Below, in pieces: positions 14,052-26,300 of a DNA stretch of 64,000 bases (its first letter is position 1; each line of letters begins with the position of its first letter). The notes under the pieces are model-generated. The model was not told the origin of the DNA, ran no database searches, and saw only the letters and a program-made list of their open reading frames with translations. This stretch comes from Dimorphilus gyrociliatus (lineage: Eukaryota; Annelida; Polychaeta; Dinophilidae). Position numbers and translations under genes: made by a program. The stretch is from the NCBI GenBank assembly GCA_904063045.1, contig CAJFCJ010000005.1, positions 354,003-418,002 on the forward strand, written 5' to 3'.

Positions 14052-14124
14052 TGCCGGAACCCGGGATTGAACCAGGGACCTTTAGATCTTCAGTCTAACG
14101 CTCTCCCAACTGAGCTATTCCGGC
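14052..14124 (-). tRNA. tRNA-Phe (GAA)
   Basis: On the minus strand the sequence folds as a 73-nt tRNA. It has a GCCGGAA acceptor 5' strand, the D-arm TAGCTCAGTTGGGAGAGC, anticodon loop CTGAAGA with GAA, and T-loop GGTTCAATCC. The discriminator base is A and there is no intron. It lies between the divergent genes at 12747 and 15956. Confidence 0.95.
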
Positions 14125-14304
14125 CGATATGTAAACTTGAAATAAATCTTCATTTTTATTTACAAAAGTATTTTGTTCAAGAATTAAAGTTCTACTTTAA
14201 CTGATGAAAAAGGTAAAAAAAAGAACCAATAAATCAAACCTATACATAAAAAAAAGATAAAGACGTAAGTCATTTCATATAAATTAAAAAGAAAAAAAAA
14301 GAAT
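14125..14304. other. Spacer between two tRNA genes
   Basis: AT-rich 180-bp spacer with poly-A runs. On the minus strand, runs of T downstream of the tRNA-Asp gene fit RNA polymerase III termination. Confidence 0.5.
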
Positions 14305-14376
14305 CTCCGTGACGGGGAATCGAACCCCGGTCTCCTGAGTGACAGTCAGGGATACTCACCACTATACTATCACGGA
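14305..14376 (-). tRNA. tRNA-Asp (GUC)
   Basis: A 72-nt cloverleaf on the minus strand. The acceptor strands TCCGTGA and TCACGGA pair, the D-arm reads TAGTATAGTGGTGAGTA, anticodon loop CTGTCAC gives GUC, and the T-arm is GGGGTTCGATTCCCC. The discriminator is G, as usual for tRNA-Asp. No intron. Confidence 0.95.
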
Positions 14377-15955
14377 CACGCTAAATGGATGTTTAATTCT
14401 GTTTACTAACAAAACCAGTAAAAATTCATTTTTGAAAAGAAAGTTCAATATCTCAATATAACTTTTTTATTTTTACTTGTTTGTTATTTAGTCTAAAACT
14501 CTTAAAAATTAATAATTGACCATAGCAAACATAGATAAAATATAGGCCTAACCCTTTTTTTATTAATCCTAGACCACAAGATTAACAGGAAAGAAACAAA
14601 CATGTATCTTAGTAAAAGTATGGGATTCGCCCGAGTAACGTCAAATTTAACTTTTGAAATCGATTAAGATTTCTCTAAAATACTATAGGCCTAAGTCATA
14701 AATTATTGGTGAAAATATTTTGAGGTCAAAATGTATGAGAATTCTGAGAAAAAATCTATTAAATCTATTTTGCCTTTTAATAATTTGAATAGAATGTAGA
14801 AATCATTCATAAGCATAATCTTTTGGTTGAAAATCATTTAATACGGTTCCCATTGTCTAAATGGAAAATCAAGTATGCTCACTTTATATTGATCTATAGG
14901 TACCGTTACCTTCAGAAAAAGCTTATCCTTGACTTAGGACTAGTTTACATGTTCGGCAAGTTTAATAGTGTTAGACCTTCTGATACGATATTCATAAAAA
15001 CTTATCCTAGGTTTGTATATTAACTTTCCTCTAATGAGAAATGCCTGAAATATTAAGTGATATTTGAATTATATACCGTTTGTCTTTGTATCGGCTATGA
15101 AACTTTAAGGAAAAGCAGAGGAGATTTTATAAATATAACTAAATATAATTTCTTATTGTTATTATCTAAGTTATTTATCAGTTAGTTAAAAGAGTTCATT
15201 GATAATAGTTTTTAGTTTGTTAGCTTAGATTTCTCTTCTGTTTAGAAAGATTTTTCCTGAATTATTCTCATATTCTATGTAAGAAATATCCTAAATGAGA
15301 TTTTATATCAATTAACAGATATTTTAATGTATTATTGAATATTTTATCTGTTAATCCACTTTTTTTTCTAATAGACGCCTTTTTTTATAACTAACTACCA
15401 TCTGAAAACCGAATTGTTTCTCTCAATATATACAATATATCAAAATATAGATATTTTTATGTCGATAAGAGAAAACTCTTCAACTCTCTTAGATAATGTC
15501 GATTAATTATGAATTGTATTAAGTAAATAATATAATACTACTACTAAACGTCATAATTATACTGTAATCACGTAAAAATCTATTGGATCTATTGAATATA
15601 TTGCATATAAATTATTCTATAAATTAAAGAGAGCTTCTCCATTTTGAAGGATGTATAATAAATTTTCGGAATCTGTATAGTTTTCTTCTATTTAAAAGAG
15701 TAGATTAGTAGATTATTATGGCATTTTCATGTATCTCTTAATAATAGGAAGAATGAAAATGAATGTTTGAAATATTTGTTATACATAGAATATACAGTAT
15801 ACATATTTGCATTGTTTTTAATAGCTGATTCTGTAATATTCTCCTTGAATAAAATGTTGAATAATTCTTAATTCATTTATTTATATTGACTTTTTTTAAC
15901 TGTCTTAACAGAATATTGGCCATTCCACTAACTGTTTTACTTTCGAACTGTCAAT
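14377..15955. other. Intergenic with two AGGCCT palindromes
   Basis: No supported exon. TATAGGCCTA occurs at 14541-14550 and again at 14684-14693. The rest is AT-rich and unremarkable. Confidence 0.5.
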
Positions 15956-18900
15956 ATGATTAGTAGCAGTTTCTTTGTGATATTTTTCGTTCAGATCTCT
16001 ATATTAAATTCTTGTAAGTATTAGTATTATTGATAAATAGTTTCCAAGGAAAACTTCTCCTTTTTAGATAATGTAACCGAGATATGTGGTAATAATGACT
16101 CTTTACAACCTAATGACGACTGTTTAAGAGTTTTATGGACAAACGCCGGATGTAAGGAAAGTGTATTTACTCCTAATGTGACTTGGAGGTCTATGACAAT
16201 CTTAGAAGCGTCTGATAAAATGAAAAATTTGTTTAACTCTTCAAAAGCTCACGTTCATAACTTTTTAAAAAATAGAATAGAATGCTTTGGTATAACTTCA
16301 ACTTCAGATATAAATATCCTATACGGAGTAGAACCAACCATGACTATGGCAAATGAGAATACTCTATTATCTGTTGCTCATTTAACGGACGGAATTAAAA
16401 TACCAGACATTTCTCTGGGTGGATGTTCTCATATAGCGGCTAACGTAGAAATTAAGGTGTATTCGCCAAGACTTTATATAAGAAAAGTAGTCATTTGGAC
16501 ACCTTTTACCTTAAGTATTACTTTTAAATGTTTACTCGATAATCTGATAATCCTAATCAATTTTTATTTTTCTTTTTTTTTTACTTCTTTTCATTTTAAA
16601 AGACGTTCAAACAGTAAATATATGGACTGGCTCTTCTTCAAATGTTTGCCAGAATAACGTTATTCTAAAAAATGGAACGTTTACTGAAATATTCTGCTTA
16701 AAAACAATCAACGCTTATGACAACGTGTATGTTAGATCAACCGATTCAAGTAGTCTATATATATGTGAAATTGAGGCCTATTTTGGTATAGTTTTACCTT
16801 ATTTCTCCTTATAAGAGAAATATTTGGCATATTTAAATATTTCTATAAATATTTTTCAGATAATCTTGCATATTTTAAACCAATTTGGCATACTTTAAAC
16901 GGTAAATATATGGCCCATTTTAATAGACTCGATAGAAATAAGAAAGCCTTCAAGAAACTAGATCAAAACAAATTCGTTTTAATTAATCTAGAAGCCAAGT
17001 TTAAGGTATACGCAGTTGATTTATACGATTATGTCTCAAACGGTGGTCAAATAAGTATATCGAATGAGAATCCAATTAAAACTTGGTCAAATATTAGTAA
17101 GAAAGTGTGTGATTATCTTCCAATAAGCTCTATTCGCTTGTATGGCACTACTGTTCTCTGTCAAGGCGGAGGTATTGAGGGTCAATTTGTTATTCTTGAA
17201 AAAAGAGCTAGCGAAGCAGTAGCAGAAGTAAATATAACTTCAATAGAAGTTTATGGTGATTACGTTGACAAACCCTGTAAGTTAAATAACAAAGTTAACG
17301 ATATAGTTAATAATTACTATTATGTTTACAATTTTTAAAGCAGAAAACTCTGTAGATATACTTAAAAATAAACTTTTCTGGTCCAATAAGGAAATAGGCA
17401 TTCATAAAATGTTGGATTATGGTCATAACAGTTTTCCCATCAGAAATGAAATTAGCAATGCGTGGATATACTTTGATCTTGAAGCATTATATGAAATTGA
17501 GAGTGTATCAATCTTAAATTCAAATATAAGTTAATAAATTTTCAATGTAATTAATAAAAGAATAATATACTTTATTCAATATTTTGTCAGATAATGAAAA
17601 GTGTAAGAATCTATACATATCTGTATCAAATTCAACAGTTTTCAATGATGTCGATGTCATGAATAAAGGAAAATGCTACAAGAATATTCATAAAATGTCA
17701 TGGCGTACATTCCATATGTATAAATGTGAAACTCCTAATCCAATAGGGAGATTCTTAATATGGTATTATCAAGGTGTATCGATAGTATCAATGGCTGTTG
17801 TTGAAGCATACGGAACGAAAATTATTGAAGAAAAGTTCCAGAAGATTCAATTAACAAAGGTCATTTCGAACACTGAAGATATACTCCACAAAAGTGATAT
17901 ACGTGGTGGATATCCTATAAAGATAATAGATGGAAGGCGTATTAATTACAATGCAAAAATAACATATTTTACTTGTGCCGGAATCCAACATAATTTAGAA
18001 AGTAGATTTTCAATCTACCTTCAAAATACTTACAAAGTAGAACAAGTTGTCGTTTATCCATTTCGTGAAGATGGTATGAAATATCTTTCTTTTTACGTTT
18101 CTCATTAGATAGTCTAATTAATTTTTCATTAAAGATGGTTTCAGCGATTGTTTAGTATCTGTAGAATTGATTTCAAGAGATCCAGAGAGACAAATTTGTG
18201 GTCTTTCAAACTATTATAGCTGGTCGAAAAGTTATACTCTATACTTTGATTGTTCTTTAATTGGAGATAGAATATCTTTATACAGGAGTAATGGTTCTCG
18301 AATAATAACAGTATGCGAAGTACTAGTATTTGGAAGAAATCTTACATCTGAAGAGAAATCTTGTATGATCATTATAATTATACTATTTAACTATCATCAA
18401 TCCTTTATTCCTTCTTTTTAGTTAAGAATACGATAAGATATCCGACGAAGATGATTAACCTCAACAATATAGTGACGCCCTATGAAAATACATGCTTAAT
18501 ACAAGCGTCAAATATTTTAATTCAATTTGATAATTTCTATGAAATATACGGTTTTGGATTTGACACAAATTCATCCCTACTTGGTAATAAAATAACGTTT
18601 AACGGTCTAACCGGTAAAGAAAAAATTGAATGTTCATTTTTGGACCAATACATAAGTCTCGTTCAAAACACAAGATTCTTTATTCAATGTTTCTCTGTTA
18701 TAACAGTAAAATCAATATGGATAAATTCGTCAATGAATAGTATGGCATTGTGCAATTTTTACATTGTTGTAAAAGACAATATCAATCAACAAGGTAACAC
18801 TTTATAAAAGGATTTCAATACTCTTTAATAAATTATGTTTTTTTACATCTTTATCTCTTATTAATGTTTATTGATGCAGTGGCAAACTTTTTTCAAGAAA

Positions 18901-19148
18901 AGAACAACAAATTAATAGAACCTTTGCTGATGGCATCGATATCAAATGTTACGAATTTTCTTAATTGTTATAAAAACTGTATAAATCTACCTAAATGTGA
19001 AACTGCTACATATCTTAAAGATGAACGCAAGTGTTTCTTATCAGAAGTTTCAACGTATTTAACTATGCCGGTTAATTTCACTATCGCAACAGAGTCAACT
19101 TATCAGACAAACTTTCAAATCGTGAACTCAAAAATGAACTTGTGCTAA
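15956..19148 (+). CDS. F5/8C-like/Apple secreted protein
   Basis: Predicted 881-residue secreted protein in nine exons, all phase 1 introns: 15956-16013, 16068-16514, 16603-16785, 16860-17276, 17341-17529, 17591-18073, 18135-18362, 18422-18793 and 18880-19148. Exon 1 is the signal peptide (MISSSFFVIFFVQISILNS). Exon 2 opens with an N-terminal CGN segment and a W-x3-GC motif (VLWTNAGCKES). F5/8C/fucolectin-type strand endings recur (YICEIEAYFG, TSIEVYGDY, VVEAYGTK, VCEVLVFG), pointing to three or four galactose-binding-like domains. Exon 8 is the shared terminal-type module (FFIQCFSVITVKSIWI), and exon 9 an Apple-like domain with paired Cys (NCYKNCINLPKC). It is the divergent paralogue of the 9066-12747 gene without its EGF and first Apple exons. 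Ligand binding is inferred. Confidence 0.77.
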
Positions 19149-19653
19149 ACAATATCATGTTTTGTATTGAAAATATTACTTGCAGATTGTTTTATAGAGA
19201 ATTCTTTCTTACTTAAGATTGGAAATACCAAAGTTCTTATTTAAAAAAGTAGAGTACATTATTGATATCCTTTGCTATTGAAATAGATTATATATTGTGT
19301 CTCTTATAGAAAAGACAATAGCAACAAATACCTATTTCCGTTGAAATTGAATATTTAATACCACGCAATAATAGATGTAGTCCTATATAGGTAACGGGTA
19401 ACGTTATATGGTTATATATTAAAAGTGTTATTTATTAATTTAGTTGTCTTGTCTACAGAACAAGCGATCGTTAGACTTTTATCGCGTTTCTTTACTGCTT
19501 AGATCAAATTAATTGATATAAAAAAAATCTTTTTATTATATTTTTAAGATGCTTGACAATTCAGAAAGCTTGAACATTGAAATAAACATAATTTCAAGTG
19601 TCTTTTATCTACAAAAAAACCCCATCAGAAATAGGTAATTGTAATTAATTAAA
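19149..19653. other. Intergenic between convergent genes
   Basis: A 505-bp spacer between convergent 3' ends. An alternative 3' exon for the ZYG11-like gene could reach about 19544, through a GTAAGT donor just before its stop and a poly-T acceptor. Otherwise nothing is seen. Confidence 0.45.
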
Positions 19654-21677
19654 CTATCTAGAGCACTTACTCCACATTACGGCCCGGCAAGCATACTGAT
19701 ATTTTTGAGGATTAGGTAATAATATATTAATCATCCATTCGCTTGTTGCAAAATTAAAATGCCATCTATTATTATTAAATATTGATATAATAACAGCCAT
19801 AAAGCATAGTTCAAATTCAGTACAGTATTTATCATTTATCCAATTTGATATAAAATCTTCTATTTGTACTAATTCTTCGTACTTTAACTAATTTTTTTGA
19901 TATAATTAACATGATTTTTGAATGAATGAATTATTCAAAAATACTACCATTCTAAATCCAGTATCGTCATAAATTCTATGAAAGAGTTTATATACTAAAC
20001 TATTAGATCTTATATGTTTTATTAAGAAAAGTCCAATTTCATTTTTCTCCGCCGCCTAATTGATTTATTATTATTAATGACGAAAATCAATATATTTTTT
20101 ATACTTACTGAACCAATTACGTAATATTTCGAGTCAATAAATTGGCATAGATTTATAAGTCCTAAACAATAATCTCGATAATGATATTTCATACATTCTT
20201 TATACTGAAAAGGGCATTTTCGAAGAATTTTAATATAAAATCGAATAATATAGAGCCATTTATCCTCCTGTCCTTGAAACGCTGCCATTCTTTCCAATAG
20301 AGGTAAAATCTTGGTAAATTTCGTATAATCGTGCATATCAATAAGTTTACTTTCAAGAGCATTTTCTTGCGATCCAATTCGTAGTAAGATTATCTTTAAA
20401 ACGATGCATTATATATATATATATATATATAGAGTATCAAAAATCTATAAATTCGCGAATAAATCACCTTTAATAGGGTGTCCATATCTTTAGAATAGTC
20501 ATCAAACAATGTAGACAAGTCTGATAACTTTAATGTAGCTATCATTGAGCAGAGCATTTGTAAGAGTTCGTCGCAATCATTTACATATTCATCCAACGAG
20601 GCAAAATATTGCAGTTGAGAGGTTATACTCTTTGCTCTCATGTACTGAAACATTATTAAATTAGGTGGGGTTGGAGTATATATAAAAGGAACTGTACCTT
20701 TGCAGATTTAGGAAATAGATTATCTGGAAAATTTGTTAATTCATCTTTTTCAGAGTCAATGTAACATATTCTAGCATATTTTAATAATGGATGCTTTAAT
20801 ACGAAATCTCTGTAAATAACCAATAAGTTTCAAACGTATAAGATAATACTGTATACTGTATAAACTGTATGTTTATATATATATTATATATATGAAAAGT
20901 CAGAAACCTTATAATCCCAAATTCTATATAAAAACTACCTTCAATTGAAAAGATATTAAGATTATCCCATTTTGAATTATTGAAAAAATCTATCCAAATT
21001 GAATTCTCTTCCGGTTTTTTAATAGGTAAACAAGGTAGAATAATCTTTTTTAAATGTTCTAAATATCTAAGTTGATATAAATCAGTTTCATCAAATTCCA
21101 ATAATTCACAATTGAATATTAATATATTCAAATTTTTCAATAGATTTATTGTTTTTAATGAATTAACTTTTGTATATGAAATATCTAGATTTTGTAGTAA
21201 AGTTAATTGAACGGTTACTTGATGAAGGCATTTATTATCAAAATTTGAATACGCCACACAAAATGTTGTAAGTTTATTAAAACGATTTAACGTTTGAAAA
21301 ACTTCTTTACTAATTCTACATCCACTTATATTCAACGATACTAGACTTCTCTTCTCTTTTAAACATTCAAGAATATCGATAATTGACTTTTTAGTTGAAT
21401 GAACAGTTAGAGATTGAATTGAAGAATTTTTTAAAAATTCTATATCTGAATAGAAATCAATATCATCTTGAAAAATTTCCACATGACTGAGTTGACTTCT
21501 CTTTAGAATGAATAAGATAAAATTTTCAAAAAGATAATTAGCTTTCGAATGTATATGTTTAATTAATAATTCCGATGTATAATGAGGCAAAGCCAATGGA
21601 GAATTACAATAAGCAATTAATACTTCTCTTTGATTTTCCAATATAAAAGATAACACCAAATCTTTTAGGTTTTTCAT
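19654..21677 (-). CDS. ZYG11/ZER1-like LRR protein A
   Basis: Predicted 559-residue protein in six exons: 20908-21677, 20698-20809, 20468-20644, 20109-20393, 19948-20055 and 19654-19881. It has an N-terminal leucine-rich repeat region (NLDISYTKVNSLKTINLL, residues about 100-220) followed by an all-helical C-terminal half. Three window genes share this layout and resemble the ZYG11/ZER1 adaptors of CUL2-RING ubiquitin ligases. Known members are about 750 residues, so this one is short. The start (MKNLKDLVLSFI) matches the two paralogues; an upstream in-frame Met at 21695 would add six residues. It begins with a BC-box-like segment in which the usual Cys is Val. Intron 3 includes an (AT)n run. 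Adaptor function is inferred. Confidence 0.7.
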
Positions 21678-23312
21678 TTTCTTTTCTTTTTGCAAAGTTT
21701 TTTTTTTGTCTAAAAGTAAAAGAAAGAATAGTAGAATTATTTACAAAATCATACTAAATTCAATAAAACTATTTATTTAAAGATTTTAAATACCAATAGA
21801 GCATAAAAAAATTGTTTGCTACACTTTATAGGCCTATAAGACTTAATTAAGATAAGAAATGATTATTTACAAGATATTAACGGTAACAACGACAAATTAC
21901 TTACGTAAAACGTTTGAAAAATGCTGAATATATTCTAAAATAATTCAATAATGGAAGAATAAACATCAAAGTATAAATAATAGAGTTAGGATTGTTTTAA
22001 TACTTTTTCAATCATCCTCTGCTTACGTTCATTAAATTGTGGACATTGCACATATGTACAATGTAATTTTAGAACACAAGTTGATTTTATGTGCGGTACT
22101 TGAATTAATAAAGATAATTTATTAATTATTACAATTATTAATATTGATTAGAGTTATATTTTTTCATATATTTAATACCGTAATAAAGAATTTATTTTGA
22201 ATATTAATTTTGAATTTTCACTCATTTTCGGACAATTCTCTTTCTATTAAAAAATTTAACAACCCAAGCTTGTATACTTCTATTTTGAAAAGCAAAGTTG
22301 TTGAAAACTTCCGGGAATCAAAGTTCTAATATAAAAATAGTAGCATAATTCAATAGAAGGAGAAGGTGCCCCTGTGATTGTTTACTATATGAGACAGGTA
22401 TATTTTGTTTAAAAAAAGTAAATAGGCTTATTTAGAATATTATTGAAAAAGAATTGGTTGTAGGAAAATGGTATTTCCCCTACAATATTTTAAATCAATT
22501 GTTATTTTTGATAGCAACAAGCGTTTTTCATAAGATTTCTTATAGAAAGAGTTGCTATAGTACTTTTTTAAATTAACCATTGAAATATTATTTATTAAGA
22601 GAGGCTATTTCTTAAATAACAAAAGACTAAGTATTAGTCATATATCGAATTTGAATTTAAATATTTAAATATTTCAACCATTTTGTCCTAATTCTACAAA
22701 TAGATAGAGAGCTAGATATTCATACCTTTCTATAAACAGTTCATCGTTATAAGAGATAATAACAGAACTTATTAAACTAATAGCTAGATTGTAGAAATTA
22801 TGCCGTCATCTATCATAACTTTTCAACAATTCTTCTATGGAAAGTGCACAACGAGATATACATATTTGTACTCATTGGGTGTATTCTTTTGCAATTCAAA
22901 TGAACAAAAGGCTTATTGCACTGCCTACTCTATTCAAGATGTTGAATTGAATAAAAAATTCAACAAAAAAAACAGAATATTCACCAATGTACTTCCTCTT
23001 TCAGAAGTCCAGTCTGGCTTTAATACTGTACACGGCATATCTTTATATATATATATATATATTAAACTGTTAAGCACACTTCCAGGAAGCAAGGCAGCTT
23101 TCCTCAATAGTTTTTATATTCAACATATTATAGAAAGTTAGTTTTTTTTTACTGTCGGCTAGGGCTACTTTTCTATTTATAATATAAAAGAATATAGAGA
23201 GAGTATAAAGACTTACCATTTCCTGTAACAGCTTATAAGTATAAAATCATCTACGGAATCCAATTTAAAAGGGAGAAATGTAAGTTTAACACTAATTTTC
23301 AATATATTAATA
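21678..23312. other. Intergenic between divergent genes
   Basis: This 1.6 kb stretch separates the ZYG11-like gene from the NLR. It contains a TATAGGCCTATA palindrome at 21827-21838. A 113-codon open frame at 22800-23141 includes a low-complexity (TA)n run and lacks a recognisable domain, so it is not called. A GTATAAAA sequence near 23240 could be a TATA element for the NLR. Confidence 0.45.
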
Positions 23313-26300
23313 ATGTTATTACAATATTCAAATTATGATAATTTTGTGTTTAGATTAAAAACAATTAAAATGAATTGTATAGAGAGATTAACATTCGAAT
23401 ATCATAAATATGATATAGTCAATTTTTTCTCAAATTATGATATGTTTATACAAACTTGTTTGAATCTTAATAATGCAAGTATCCTAAATAAAGTACAACT
23501 GGAACAGTTCAAAATACGTTTTAACGATGATCAGTGTAATACAGTAGAAGAGCTGATTTCTATACTCTCAAAACAATCATTACAGTTTTTAATTTCTACT
23601 TTAAATAACTTTGCACTGTTTTCTTCTATTAGTCTTGTTAATTCACTGCAAAATCAATCGGCTATATGGAAAACTCTTATTAGACTATCGAAACAGGAAA
23701 AGCGGGACAATAAATTCGTAATAGATAATCTTCAACTTGAAAATACTATAATATTATCGTATTCTGATATTAATTCTTCTATTGAAATTGTTGATTTAAA
23801 GGACAAGTCTTTACTGACGGAGGAGGAAAACTCATTATTATGGACATTTGATAATTTTGAACAGCTTTTAAGTTTAGAATTTAAAAAGGTTTTGGTTAAA
23901 AGCAGCAATTCAGCGGTTGGAAAAACTACTCAATTTAGATACATTTTACACAGTTGGGCGAATGATAAATGGACGCATATTGTTGACAATTTATTGATTC
24001 AACTTGTTCTGAAAGATTTAAAAGAAGGCCAAGATATCTATGACGCCATTTTGGAACAGAATTTCAATAATATCAAATGGATGACAAAAGAAATTATCAT
24101 TTCGTTTTTCGTCGAAAGAAAACGAGATATTATCTTATTATTAGACGGAGCAGATGAATTTAATGATAAAGATTCAAAGATAAAGAGTATAATTGAGAAA
24201 CCTTTCGACGAATTAAAAACGATTGTATGGTCAAGAGAATGGAAAGTAAACGATTATTTACAAACTTTCGACATTACCTTTCAACTTAATGGTTGGAATA
24301 GTCAACATCTAAAGTATATTTTAGTTAAATATTTCTCCAATAATGACATTTCAAATGAATTTGTCGATTCAGTTTTAAAACAACACGTATTTCTAAATAA
24401 ATTAAGTTCTATTCCATCATTAGCCTTAATGATGTTTATTGTTTGGATAAATAATAAACAACTTTGGAATTGCGTTATTTCAGTATTCTATCATAATTTA
24501 ATATCATATTTTCAAGTGAAAGATAATATCAATTCGAAAGATAACGAGATTACAATGGAATACATCTTTAGAATTTGTTTTGAACAGTTGGGTGAAGAAA
24601 TCAATACAATATGTACAGAAACAGTAAATATATGTAATTTGAAACTATGTTTGGGTAATTTCTTTCAAATTCTTCCAAATACGAATTCCAATTCAAAGAT
24701 AATGGCTATAAAATTTATTCATTCATCCTTTCAAGAGTTCTTTGCCGCTAAATTCCTTATTCGCCAGCATAGAATATTTACGGACGATTGTAGCGATTGT
24801 CAAATCGCTTCGCGTTTAATAAATAGATTGAAAAAAGATAAAAAAGTTCAAGTATTTTCAAACGTTCTTGGATTTGTAGGAATGGAGAATAAGTACTTGT
24901 TGGAAGAAATTTTAAAATCATCACAAATTCACGATTTATATTCTTGTAGTAAAACTATTAAGAAAATCCTACAAAATCAATTAACTAGTAATGAAAATTC
25001 ATTAATATTAAAGGATGAAACTATTAACGATATCATTCTGATTCTATTATTAAAAGCAGTTAAAAATAGTTTGGAGCATATATTTTTGGATAATATTGAA
25101 TTAAATTATGAAAAATTCTTTATATATTTAACAAAATACTCTGATAAAATTAAAAATATGTCCATTATTTATCCAAAGAGACTATTCAATAATAATTATA
25201 AATTTGAACATTTACTTGAATTTCTAAGTCATATGAAATCTGTTCAATCTTTAACCTTTTCTACTAAAAGTTTCTACAATTGTGATACATTTATTATATC
25301 TCTTTTACAATATTGTCAAAATTTAAAGGTTATGCAATTGGAAAATTGCCATTTTCTACAATCTTTACCAATTGGAGAGGATAGTAAGATTGATTGTTAT
25401 TATTTTAAAACTCTATACATAGAGAGTTATCATAAAGTGAATGATCGAGTTAACGTCACTCTGGAAAATTGTAAAATTTACGATCATGAACTGCAAATGA
25501 TAACTAAATATATTAGTAATTGTAATTGTATAAAGACGATAAGATTTTTCGGAAACAATACTTCAGCAGCAGGATATCGATTTATATTCAATTCATTAAT
25601 GAATTCATTCAAAAATCTATCTTGCATTGAAATTATTGGCAATAATTTATTCGAAAATTCTGCAATTGAACTTGCCAAATTATTAAAGAAATGTTCTAAT
25701 TTGGAAAAAATCGATTTTACTGGAAATCGACAAATGAATGAAGGCTTCAACGATATTTTAGAATCTCTCTGTAAATCTAAATATTCTCTAAAACATTTAA
25801 TTCTAGAAGATTGCGACGTTAATCCTTTTCAAGCTAGAAGTTTAGGAGATACGTTAAAGTCTTGTATGTTTCTCGAAACATTAAATTTAAAGGGAAATTA
25901 TAGAATGGACTATGGAATTAATTATATTTTCGATTCAATTCTACATTTGGGGCAATATTTGAAAACTTTAAATCTAATGAATTGTCAACTAAACTCCTAT
26001 CAAGCTCATAAATTGGGAAATATTCTAACGAATATGAGTAATCTCAATACTTTAAATTTACAACAGAATCCTTGCCTGGAAATAGGCTTTAAGGATATTT
26101 TAGAATCATTTTCTCAATGTTCAAGTAAACTAACTATATTAAACTTTGATTATATTAACTTGAAAGAGAAAAATGCGACTTTGTTAAGTAATGTACTAGT
26201 ATCGTTCGTTTCGCTACAAACTTTAAACTTAAGAGGCAATAGACAGATGAATGAAGGATTGAACGATATTTTCAAATCATTGATACATGTTGGAAAGACT

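Noticed and set aside
14019-14204. Open frame over the tRNA-Phe gene
   Set aside because: It is a translation of the antisense of a clear tRNA.
22800-23141. 113-codon plus-strand open frame
   Set aside because: Runs through a (TA)n low-complexity tract (YIYIYI) and has no recognisable domain or paralogue.
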